Of a stretch of 64,000 nucleotides of DNA, positions 50,640 to 61,370 are shown in pieces. The notes below the pieces were generated by a model. That model ran no database searches. It was not told the DNA's origin and saw nothing but the letters and a program-made list of their open reading frames with translations. Numbering within the stretch: position 1 is the stretch's first letter; each line of letters starts with the position of its first letter. The position numbers were made by a program, and so were the translations under genes. Location of the stretch: assembly GCA_012295275.1 (NCBI GenBank), contig CM022671.1, positions 17,639,456 to 17,703,455 on the forward strand, in the 5' to 3' direction. The DNA is from Chrysomallon squamiferum (Eukaryota; Mollusca; Gastropoda; Neomphalida; Peltospiridae).

Positions 50640-51138
50640 TGAAGCTGATTACAACAAAAAGAGATAATGATGACGAACATTCCCAATATATCTCTGTCAT
50701 TGTTATATTAACAGCAAAACTGGTGTTTAAATACTGCACACTGTAATCACATTATTTTCCCTATCAGTTTAATCAGCAGCCTCTTAAGTTCATTGCAAAT
50801 AATTAGATGAAAAACTAAGACAATTTATTCCTCCACCCCCTCAGCTTCAGACATTTCAGTGACATCTGACAAAGTATCAGCAACTTGTGCCTGTACACGC
50901 AGAGGAATTAATCTGCACTGTAATCTGATGTGACACAATTACCAGTGGACGTCACTGATGGATACTTGAACAGTGGTAGCAGATTCACACAGATTATTTT
51001 CAAAATGTGACTGTGTTTTCTGGGTGAGCTTATTAGAATTAATGTTTGTGAACCAAAATAAAATTTAAAAAAGACCTATTAAATGCTAAAAAAACAACAA
51101 CAGAAGTCATTAAAATGTAATGACATAAAATATGTTAT

Positions 51139-51139
51139 G

Positions 51140-51203
<64 letters not shown>
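51139..51203. repeat. (AAT)n then (AAAT)n
   Basis: Trinucleotide array passing into a tetranucleotide array. Confidence 0.95.
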
Positions 51204-52756
51204 CATTGTTACAATCAATAAAACAACAAAAAAAAAAAATATATATTCTTGACCAGTGTCATTTAAGAAAACCACTCTGTAGACTGTCATGACTCCAGTG
51301 GTGAAGCAACAAAATGGAAGCATTCAAATGTCTTGTAACATTCTTAATCCTCATTCTTTGTTATTAACAATAAAATAAAAACTTGAAACTACAACGAACC
51401 TTTAGGACTATTCATTTGTAATACCACAAATAATGTGTGTCATTTTACTGTCACAACTTTCAAAAAAACATTCTAATTACAGAATAAAAAAGTCCTCAGT
51501 ATTTGACAGCTATGAACAAACTGCATTTGTACAATCATTTTGTTCTTGCACTGGATGAAAATTAATATCTGGCATAACTTACTTTTTTTTTTTTTGATAT
51601 TTTAGTTTATAACAATTTGTAATTTGCAGATATAATAAACATTTTATCTGTATGTTTTAAAATCAAACACACTAACAATTATTTTTGAACATTTACTGAC
51701 ACCAGTAATTATTATTGGCCTCTTTAAAAGAAAACAGTAGCCTATGTTTGGTAGGAGTAAGACTCAGTTCTGTTTATGCTCTCTGCTGATTATTTCCCAA
51801 TACAACCTAAACTCTGGTTTATCAAAACTCTGGTATATTCTTTCCTGTCTACTGAAGTGCATACAAAATATTTGTTGCTGATAAGCAAGTTGCTTTCCAC
51901 ATTCATGTCACCATTATATAAAAAATGTATGTCTGATTAGAAAAACACATTAACACTGAAATGTCTTTGTTTCATCATCATTCATTAATATGTTGTTGGT
52001 ATTGTTTTACTTGGTATTTGATAGAAAACATAACAAATGTAGACAGTGTCAAACAATCTTGTAAACAACATGTAACGAATATTTGTTTTAGGGAACATTA
52101 TAAAATACCAGCTGTTTTAGAAAAGGTGCTAGATCTTGTTGTTTTGTTGTTTATTGTCTTCAGAAAGTGCTAAATGTTCTGTAACTTGTTGACTGGAATA
52201 AACAAGGTGTAACAGCAAGTGAATAAAATAATTTTTTCTAGTCTGAGTTCTCATAAAAATATTTCTGCTAAAATCCATTAAAACTGGCAACCACTGTTAC
52301 GTGTTTCAAATACATTTTTGCTCCTTATACAAACTCATCTATTACTTGTTATTAATGTTAAAAAATTAAATTTGGGTAAAATATAAAAATCTTCACACCA
52401 TAACAGTAATCAGCAAAGATAATTGAATATTGCAAAATAAAAATCAGCATTACTATAACAATTATACAATTCATTTGATCCTCAAAAAGGCAATTTACCT
52501 GATTAAAAATTAAAATTTAAAAAAAAAAAAAAAAAAATTAAAAAGAAAGAAAAAAAGAAAAAAGAAATAAAACAAAAACAAAATGAACTGACAAATTACC
52601 ATGTTAAAATATAAGAGTATCTGACTTTACAAGTAACCATTTTTTCTCTACATCTAATTTTCTGCACTGATTTGTCTAATGTTATCTGTCATTGCTGAGT
52701 GAGTCTGATTAACTGCCAATAAAGCTTGGAAACACAAAATCCAAATTAGAAGAATG

Positions 52757-52787
<31 letters not shown>

Positions 52788-53285
52788 AGAATTAGAAGAA
52801 AATAAAAAAAGAAAGAATGGTGAAAAAAAAAATGTGAAAGAAAGTGAAAAAAAGAAGAAGAAAAGCTTTCTCATCAAAGATGCTTTCTTCTACACTACAA
52901 TGCCATTCTTGAAATGAAAAAAAAAAAAAAGAGAGAAAAAAAAAAAAAAGAAATAAGAGGGAAAAAAAGAAAGCTTAAGAAAAAAGAAAGAAAGAAGTAA
53001 AAAAAAAAAAAGAAAGAGAGAAGTAAAGAAAAGAAAGAAAGAAAGAAGTAAAGAAAAGAAAGAAGTAAAAAAGAAAAAGAAAAAAGAAAGAAGTAAAAAA
53101 AAAAAACAAAAAAAGAAGTAAAAAAAAGAAACAAACAAAGAAAGAAAAAAAAAAGAAAGAAAGAAAGAAAGAAGTAAAAAAGAAACAAACAAAGAAACAA
53201 GTAAAAATAAAAGAAAGAAAGAAAATAAGAAGTTCATAGTCAAAGATGCTTTTTTCTTCCCTACAATGCCATTCTTGAAATGAAA
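52757..53285. repeat. GAAA-rich tract with a 366-bp tandem duplication
   Basis: A 46-bp unique segment (CAAAGATGCTTTCTTC ... CCATTCTTGAAATGAAAA) occurs at about 52875-52920 and again at about 53240-53285. Between the copies lie about 320 bp of AAAG/GAAGT repeats, and more GAAA-rich DNA precedes the first copy. The F-rich minus ORFs here are artefacts. Confidence 0.85.
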
Positions 53286-53595
53286 AGTAAAAGAGCTGTC
53301 AACTAACTAATTGAGGTCTTCCTCCTTGCACCTTGCGAGTCCTCTCACCGCTGAAAATAAACTATTTCTGGCTTCAACAAGCAAAAAAAAGTTGATATTA
53401 AAGTTAGGCTGGTGATAATGGCATTAGGACATGGAGACCAGAATTTCAAAGGGCGACAAAGAAAATAAAACATCTTTGGCCATTACTTGTGTAATTGATG
53501 AATCATAGAGCCTGCCAGAGTGATAACAAGCCAGAGGCATCAGATTCTTCTCAAAAGCTAAGAAATTTCACTTGCTTTAGATTGATTTCTTCAGC

Positions 53596-53629
<34 letters not shown>

Positions 53630-53758
53630 GCTAGTCAGAGATAGAGTTTACAGAGAATTGCAAAAACTGCAGGGAATTGGATAAATGATTTGCTAGGATG
53701 ACAAACATCATCAATAATGTCCTCATAGAGGCATGCAATTATGCTGTCTCAATCTGAA

Positions 53759-53772
53759 GTTTCCATAGCAAC
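53759..53772. promoter_or_regulatory. RFX X-box motif in GRIPAP1 intron
   Basis: GTTTCCATAGCAAC fits the RFX palindrome GTTNCCATRGNAAC at every fixed position. It lies in a non-repetitive block (53640-53800). RFX factors control ciliary and neuronal genes; activity here is not shown. Confidence 0.4.
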
Positions 53773-54329
53773 AGTTTTCTGCAAGTTTCACCAACTCCTT
53801 TCCCAGTGAATAGCACATTAACAGACAGACTTAACTGCTCTTTTTATCTATTCACCTTCAATTTTCACTTCCAATAAACATTATTGATTCACTTCTGCTT
53901 TCCCTACCCTTACTTTCAGCTTATAAGCACAGGCAACAAAATTAAGACAGAACGCTGACAAGAAAAAATATCACAGAAAGAGCTAATAATCATAGTTAGA
54001 CACAAGAACGTGCCTGCTGGGAGACATTGCTGTAACTTCAGTTCGTTTTTGAAGTTATAAAGATAATCACAAAAACTGCTACTTGTTAATTTTCTGTAAA
54101 GATATCTAGATTGCTACTAAACACATACACATGCATACATACATACACACATGCACACACACACGCACACAAACAAACACACACAGTTTAATGATACATG
54201 ACAAACAACATGAAATAATCAGATTTTAAAATGTATCAAAAGTGAATACGGATAAATTTTATAAAGCAAACCTATACCCTCCCAACACACTAACACATGT
54301 TATACACATTAGCATAGACACACATGCAC

Positions 54330-54362
<33 letters not shown>
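54330..54362. repeat. (CA)n array
   Basis: CA repeat within a wider CA/CATA-rich zone (54121-54460). Confidence 0.95.
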
Positions 54363-54364
<2 letters not shown>

Positions 54365-54820
54365 ACTTAATATGCACACATGTAGCTAATACACAAACAT
54401 ACCCACATACACTATCATATGCACATGTGCACAACACATACACAGACATACACACATACAACTGAGCAAAACGTCAACTACAAAAACTGTGTTATACTGA
54501 TAGGACAATCAAATGACAGAGAACAAGAAACATACTAAACAGAGCTCAGCTGAACTGGACAAAACGAGTTAACATGTTCATTAACGCAGTGTCAAAGCAC
54601 TTTTTAGTGTGGAGCTGACATTAACAATAAACCATGCGGCTTCTCGTTTGGTGTATGCAGAATCGGCCATTCACTGGCACATGCCTGTGAATTACAGCTA
54701 GTTCATTTCTCACATCAAATTATCACGTTCTTTATGTTGATCTAGTTCTTGATTCAGCTTGCAATTATGGGAGAAAACACAGCTAAGCTGGGGTAACTGG
54801 AATACTTTCATTACTTATTG

Positions 54821-55130
54821 GCAATTTCAATGGGCTAAGTGTGCCACATGTGAATCTGAAAATTCTTCAACATTTTCGGATCATTTTAATTTAAGACACC
54901 AGTGCAAGGCAAATAAATGAAAAGAAAGAAGTAAAAAAGAGAAAGAAAGGAAAAAAGAAAAACGAAAAAGAAAACAAAATTAATGCTGAGTTCTCAGAGA
55001 TAAAACTAGTATTTGCAGTTTCAATGGACAAAATGTTTTACATGTGAATTTTTTTTAAAGTTTGACACTTATGAAGTTTTTAATTTAAGATAACAGCCAA
55101 AGGCAAACATAGGAAAAGAAACGAAAAATA
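54821..55130. repeat. 194-bp tandem duplication
   Basis: GCAATTTCAATGG at 54821 and GCAGTTTCAATGG at 55015 start two diverged copies. Both continue with CACATGTGAAT or ACATGTGAAT, then TTTAATTTAAGA, AGGCAAA and AAAAGAAA segments. Confidence 0.75.
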
Positions 55131-56119
55131 ATAGTAGTAATAATAAAAATAATAATAAAACTAAAATAAATAAATAAATAAATGCAAAACATCTCAGTGT
55201 TGAAAACATACAACATTAAAATCTTATTAAAATTCCAGCCTTCCTTGTTATAAATACAAATCCCATATTTGTCTTTAAGCAAAAGAATTAATCTTATTTT
55301 GTTTTGTTTTTATTTTGTAATAAAATTTTTAAAAAAAACATTCATTGAAGACATTAAATCACACAGAAAATTGTGATAACATATTACTGGCAAATTTTTA
55401 TTGTTATTATTTTACATAAACTTCAAAGAATTGTAATTTATGTGTCAAAATAGAAACATTAAGCTCTTTTAACTGATAAAACAGATGGCAAAAGAAACCA
55501 TAACAAACTATAGTTTCAGAATAAACATATAACGAAAAAAAAAATGTCTATAAAGAACCCATAAGCTTATCTAAGCAGAAACTAAAAATGTCAAAATTAA
55601 AATAAATTCCACGTTTTGGATATTAAGATGGCCTTTCTTATTTGCCGATTTGGCATTCATGGCTTTGACCAACCATGATCAAAAAAAGATTTCTAAAAAA
55701 ATATTTAGTGTACAGTAAATTATATTTTCTATGCTATGCATATGGTATGCTAGAATACTGCAGACAGTATTATTAAAGTGGGTTTTAATATATCTATGGT
55801 TGGAGGCTACAAGTTGTCAACATGTAGGAGTAAATTACATCATTTATACTGGTGTCATGAGCAACTGCATGGAAACATGTACATGTGGACAAGGCAAGTC
55901 AACTAATATCAAATTATATGACAGTTTATAGGATCAAGTCTCCTTGGTACCATACAACTGGATAATAATAAAAGGTCTTGGTTTCTCTGTCCATATACAA
56001 AAAAAAAAAAAAAAAAAAATGGCTTGTAGCTAACTGAAAAAGAACAGCTCATTTAATGATTTTGGCAGGTTTCCTCTCTTACTATCTTTATGATCTCAGA
56101 TTTTAATACACCATACAGA

Positions 56120-56269
56120 CATAGATTAAATAATGTGTTAAATGAACAATTCTGATTTTCTTGAATGATAATTTGTAGTTAATGGGTTTTTGTACATAGA
56201 TTAAAAAATGTGTTAAATGAAAAATATTTCTTGAAAGATAATTTGTTGAATCGGGGTGGATGCTTGTTC
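56120..56269. repeat. 75-bp tandem duplication
   Basis: CATAGATTAAATAATGTG at 56120 recurs with one change at 56195; both copies go on with TTAAATGA and TTCTTGAAtGATAATTTGT-like sequence. Confidence 0.8.
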
Positions 56270-58211
56270 TCTCTGGGTTGTTTTGACTGTGGACACAATT
56301 CATGCTGGCCAAAAAGGCTAAATTAGCTGAAAGAGCCAGAATATATACAAAAAGTGAGGGTAGTTATAATCAATACCATACAAATGTCAGCTAGCACTGT
56401 AAACTTTCTTTGTCAGTGAATATATATATTATGGACATAGCCAGAGATGTTTTAAGACTCCACTCTTGTAAGATGGATTATTATTTAGGTTAAATTCACA
56501 TCTAAAAATAATATATACATACGCACTGCATTAAAAAGCAATTACATAAAAGCAAAAAGTACTTAGATCATACAGCCATCAGTTTGTGTCAGCTAGAAAT
56601 ATCTCTTAATGAGAGTTTTATTAAAAACATATTGATCTGATGCTAATAGTGCAAGGATACTGCAACTCATCAGCTTCAAGTATTTTATAACATGTTTTAC
56701 ATTGCCATTTAGCTAATAAATAAACATTTAATAAAAAATGAAAGTGCTTAAGAGTTGATATATAAAGGATTTGTCGAATAAATCGTCACAGTTTTACACA
56801 TGATTACTTATTTATTTATTTATTTACTTATACATTTATTTATTACTATTTGTTTTTATAATCTTAAGGAATTAAATGCCAAAAAAAAAATATAATGTAG
56901 ACAGAAATAGACAGAAATATTTATTATGAATGGGGTTTTAAAGACCTTGGAATGCAGTGCTGACTTCATTCTCATATTTTTCTTTCAAATGCACATTGTG
57001 CCAAATAAATGTATCACGAAATCATTAATAATATCTTAAATACATTTTAATAATTAATGATTAGTGATGCCAAAAACAGTTTTATGTAATGATGATCACA
57101 CTGTTGATACTCCGAAGTTATTTGTATCAACTAGTAATATGGGATCTTTTAGAAGCTCGTTCAAAAGCACATCTACTGTTTGGAACAACCTGCAGGTTGG
57201 ATTGGTAAATAGTCTAATAAGAACAACTTAGACAAGTGATCCTGTGTGCCTTCTAAACACATACATATTTGCAATACTAATAATATCTAATCAGGATTTG
57301 AAACACTATCTGTCTGAAGAAGCAGACACTACTCTATAATTGATATAAAACAATTTAAATATTTTTATTCTAATCTCAAGTCATTTGATCAACTGGTCTC
57401 TGAGCTAATGCTTATCTTGTGATCAGCTCATCTGCTTGTCCCCTGCCATGCACACAGCATTGCCACCCAGGGAGCCCTTTATTAACATTTTCAATCACAC
57501 TCTGTAATAAAACATTACAGGTCTTGGCAAAATGCTTTCTGAACATGAAACTAAGACTACAAAATTTGTGAAGTCAAAAGGGTGGTGGCTTTTAAAACCC
57601 TGAGTTAAACTAGAAATTACTTAATTAGATGCTAAACAAAACAAACAAATGCTTCAGCAGATCTCAGCATTTGAAACTCAATTCTTCATAATTAAATATC
57701 ACTACAGAAAGCAGTCTCTATGTACAATAATAAGGCATGAAACCTAAAAGGAATACTTTAAAACAGATTTCTTGTTGCCAGAGAACAAAAATCTATAATT
57801 ACTGAAGTTTTTTTTTTGTTTGTTTGTTTGTTTTTGTTGGTTTTTTTTGCATTGATGAAATTTCATTTGTTATGTGTAAGATTACCATAAAAATAACGCC
57901 TTTAAAAATTTATAATGAAACATATTTCAAATTATTCGGCTAGAAAGTTTATGTATTTACAGCATAAATATAACTTGTGAAAATTAAAAATGAATAAAAA
58001 TAACTCACAAAAATTTAAAAAGAAAGATTATAAATTATTTCAGTATAAAACAAAGGTTTCTGTTTTATAGATGTAAACAATTTCGAGGAAGAAAATTTAA
58101 AACAAATGACATTTCAAATTATTTAGCTGCAAACGTTTGCATTTTTTTTTAGCATCTGTAATATTCTAAAAGGAAGTGTACTCCTCATAAAATTTTTATA
58201 TTCACACTAAC
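56270..58211. other. AT-rich intronic DNA, no feature
   Basis: Apart from TTTA units (56805-56840) and T/GTTT-rich DNA (57806-57850), nothing definable is seen. Confidence 0.5.
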
Positions 58212-58369
58212 CTGTTGTAAATGCATATTTTTTGTTAATGTCTCTTCTAACATTCTCTGTAACTTTTTATTCATTTCTCTCAGTTCCTGGTCATCACCTT
58301 TCTTGATGATGTCCAGAATCTTGTTCAGAGAGTTCTTGTCTTCATGCACTGGAGCTGAAGGTCCGCGTT
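58212..58369 (-). CDS. GRIPAP1: GRIPAP1 homologue, penultimate exon
   Basis: A 158-bp exon with acceptor TTTCAG and donor GTTAGT. It completes the E codon begun in exon 59063-58970 and adds 52 residues. The part from [14 protein letters not shown] through [12 protein letters not shown] is a heptad-like coiled coil and matches the conserved C-terminal block of vertebrate GRIPAP1 closely. This is the main basis for the gene name. GRIPAP1 (GRASP-1) is a coiled-coil scaffold on recycling endosomes. In mammals it binds GRIP1 and acts as a Rab4 effector in AMPA-receptor recycling. Those roles are known for the family and inferred here. Confidence 0.9.
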
Positions 58370-58435
58370 CTGAAACCAATGAAGCAAATTCTCTTGTATA
58401 TTGTCCAGTATATTTAAAACATTTAATAATCCATT

Positions 58436-58815
58436 AACTAACTCAACCAGTTTAATTTATTTCAAAATTAGAAAAACAAATATGCAATCACTGACAATTA
58501 TTCCATTGTAGAAAAATATATCTGCAATCACTAATAATTATTCCATTAACCAATACAACCAATTAAATTTAGTTCAGAAGTAGAAAATCAATTAAATTTA
58601 TTTGTAAAGTACAAAAATATATCTGCAATCACTGATAATTATTCCATTAATTAATCAAGTCAATTAAATTTATTTCGGAAGTAGAAAAATAAATCTTCAA
58701 TCACTAATAATTATAACATAAACTAATTCAACCAATTAAATTCATTTCTGAAGTAGAAAATCAATTAAATTTCAGAAGTAGAAAAATATATCTGCAATTA
58801 CTAATAATTATTTTA
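58436..58815. repeat. Intronic minisatellite, about 5 copies
   Basis: TAGAAAAATATATCTGCAAT followed by CACTAATAATTATTCC recurs with small changes at about 58469, 58509, 58610, 58682 and 58779. AACCAATTAAATTTATTTC and GAAGTAGAAAATC segments alternate with it. Spacing varies (40-101 bp). Confidence 0.8.
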
Positions 58816-58969
58816 TTCACTAAAAGAAAAAGAATAACGATATTATTTCCAGTGCAATGAAATTTTATATTTTGCAAAACTATTCCAAACATATTCATTT
58901 TCAACCGATTTGAAATTTTACACTATGAAATATTTACCATACATTCTTATTAATTTAATATTTACTGAC

Positions 58970-59063
58970 CTGTCTTGCTGCCCATGACATAATGACTAAT
59001 AATAGCTGTCTTCTTGAGTAGATCATCGGCCATGCACGCATTGCTGGTCTCCAAGTGATTCAC
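58970..59063 (-). CDS. GRIPAP1: GRIPAP1 homologue, internal exon
   Basis: A 94-bp exon between acceptor TTTGTAG and donor GTCAGT. It encodes V-N-H-L-E-T-S-N-A-C-M-A-D-D-L-L-K-K-T-A-I-I, then S-H-Y-V-M-G-S-K-T and the first base of E. The block L-E-T-S...A-D-D-L...K-T-A-I-I...Y-V-M corresponds to the GRIPAP1 C-terminal conserved region. Entry is in phase 0 and exit after one base, matching both neighbours. Confidence 0.9.
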
Positions 59064-59700
59064 CTACAAATACATGAATTAAATCAGTGTTTTCCTAATG
59101 TGTGCTCCACATGGGGACGATTTAAAAATGATGTATTAAGAACAATCTTTTCTAAACCCATTAATGTTGATGGCCAAGAAATCCTGCCACACAAAATAAG
59201 TAAATTGTTAAATCAATGAAAAATGTTAATGAATATGACTACAGTCAACGTTATAAACATGTTATAATTTAAGATGTTCATGCTGCTTCGAAGCACTATT
59301 TATATTAAACTTTCTGTTTCACAATTGTGTTTGGCTTTTATGCCAAAGAGGTCATCAGAATCTTCATGAGGATGAGGTGGGGCAAGAACCCAAAATGGCT
59401 GGGAACCATTTTTGTGAAGTGTCTGTACATACTGATTATAGCTCATATTAAAAGAGGTTTTCAAGGAAGGATGTGAACAGCACAGCTAGGAGTTATGGGT
59501 CTCAGAAATGAAAGGCCACTGGATCAATTCTTATTACAGTGCCTCTAGGGATATTTCTTTTTAAAGTAATCGTGAATGATTCCCCAAAGAGACATGTTTT
59601 ATGACAAGTGATTTTAAAATGACAAAAGAAGCTTTTTTGTTTCTTCTTTTTTCTTTTTTTTAAAGAAAAGCTGTAAAATGATTAAAAAAAGACAATAAAA

Positions 59701-59759
59701 TAATGATAATGTTAATGATAATGTTAATGATGATGATAACAATAACAATAATAATAATA

Positions 59760-59800
<41 letters not shown>
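59701..59800. repeat. (GATAAT)n and (TTA)n
   Basis: GATAATGTTAAT repeats followed by AAT and then pure TTA (59760-59800). Lies in the 891-bp intron between exons 59955 and 59063. Confidence 0.93.
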
Positions 59801-59801
<1 letters not shown>

Positions 59802-59954
59802 CAAATAAATAAAAGATGAATTTTTACTTCTATTTTTTTTAAATGTAGTATATTAAAGAAAGTAAGCAATTCACAGAACTCAGAATTCTCTCTTTTATCC
59901 AAGTTCTTTTAAAGCAAAAACAAGCCCAATATAAGGGAAATAACTCTAAATTAC

Positions 59955-60068
59955 CTGCTCCTCAAGCTTCCATTTTTCTTGCTGCAGTTCAGTCAATCTT
60001 GATAACAACTCATTATTCTCATGTTCCACATCACTTGAAAAGCTGTAGTTGATTGTGTGGTTTGGTGA
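59955..60068 (-). CDS. GRIPAP1: GRIPAP1 homologue, internal exon
   Basis: A 114-bp exon (38 codons, phase 0 on both sides) with acceptor TTGAAAG and donor GTAATT. It starts S-P-N-H-T-I-N-Y-S-F and continues into coiled coil: E-N-N-E-L-L-S-R-L-T-E-L-Q-Q, then E-K-W-K-L-E-E-Q. The E-N-N-E-L-L...E-L-Q-Q-E-K-W pattern agrees with vertebrate GRIPAP1. The acceptor has a weak pyrimidine tract, but frame and conservation support it. Confidence 0.85.
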
Positions 60069-60523
60069 CTTTCAACAAATAGAAAAACTAATGTGATTAT
60101 CTGTTCGTTGTATGATAAACAAGGCTATGTTTGGAAAAATAAGACAATCTCTGAAGTTAATTTTTAGAAGTATTGATATCTTTAATTACGGACATATAAT
60201 CAATGCAAAATAAAATAATAATATTTAGAAAAAAAATTATAATGTTAATAAATTGCAAAATTCTAATTTTGTTCTTCAAAAATAAATAAATTATTCATTT
60301 ATTCATTCATAAAAAAGTGAATTAAATGTCAATTATTTTGGAAGTAAAAAAGGATGTATTTGAATTCATATCACAGTATTTTAAAAACACACAAAACACA
60401 CACACACACACACATTTACCTGACTAACAATTACAACTGAAATAATTAATTACTTATTGTTATTTTCACTTTAATATGCCACATGATTAATTTAATTATA
60501 AATCTTATTAAATAAATATTTAC

Positions 60524-60590
60524 CTGGGGACCACTTGCAACCGAGTCTTTACTTAATCCACTAGCCCCAGCACCCCACGATGAAACAGAA
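60524..60590 (-). CDS. GRIPAP1: GRIPAP1 homologue, internal exon (most upstream in window)
   Basis: A 67-bp exon between acceptor TTTTTAG and donor GTAAAT. After one base completing a codon from an exon outside the window, it encodes S-V-S-S-W-G-A-G-A-S-G-L-S-K-D-S-V-A-S-G-P-Q. It is a Ser/Gly-rich linker rather than coiled coil, so the call rests on good splice sites and correct phase with the next exon. Confidence 0.7.
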
Positions 60591-61338
60591 CTAAAAACAG
60601 AAATAAAAAAATCAATTATTATACATAGGCAAGCCTGCTCGTATCTGTGTGTGTGTGTGTGTGTGTGTGTGAATCTGTGACATTCATGCCTGTGTATGAG
60701 TGTGCTGTATGTGTGCGTGTGTCTCCATGTGTGTGTGTATGGGAAGGGATCACATGTGTCATTTCTATACCCAAATTAATCAGCAAAGAATTTTATATAT
60801 GTATGCAACCTCCCCACAGGCAATGGACTCTGGCGTCTAGTAATGTTTTACAATCGACCATAAATTCTGCAAATATCTTTTATTAGTGCCAAATTAATTT
60901 ATTTTCTATTCTCAGCATGCACTCCAGTGATAAGGAAGCCCATGATTCCAGAGACCATTGTGTATACGAGTTAAGAAGAAAATTTAAGTGAGCAGATAAA
61001 AATCTTTGTATGGCTAATCTAGATTCTCAAACTGCTCTTTTAATATCCACTCTGAAACTCTAACTGAGAATTCCTAGCAGTGCAGCTTGAAGACAAATTA
61101 CTTCCCCGAGCCATGAATCATAATTTCGTCTCTTCTGGTGTTGGCTGATTAAACTCAGTTATCAAATCTTTATGCAACATTTACTGAACAGGATTTTTTC
61201 TTTTTTTTTTTCCTTTTTTTTTTCTTTCTTTTTAGCTTGATTCAAACAAACTAAATATAAATAATTATTTTTCTTCTTCTTCTTCTCATTTATTTATTTG
61301 TTTAATTTTTTCTTCCTTTCTTTCTTTCTTTTCAATTT

Positions 61339-61370
<32 letters not shown>

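Larger units (their letters stand above)
45767..58211 (-). other. GRIPAP1 last intron, 12.4 kb
   Basis: The donor GT is at 58211-58210 and the acceptor AG at 45768-45767. It interrupts the gene in phase 0 between Q-Q and D-L-E. It is AT-rich and full of simple repeats, with several local tandem duplications listed separately. Short ORFs inside (for example 46874-47104, 49984-50187, 51961-52173, 55731-55931) are unsupported. The blocks 46740-47110, 53640-53800 and 54560-54800 are the least repetitive parts. Confidence 0.8.
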
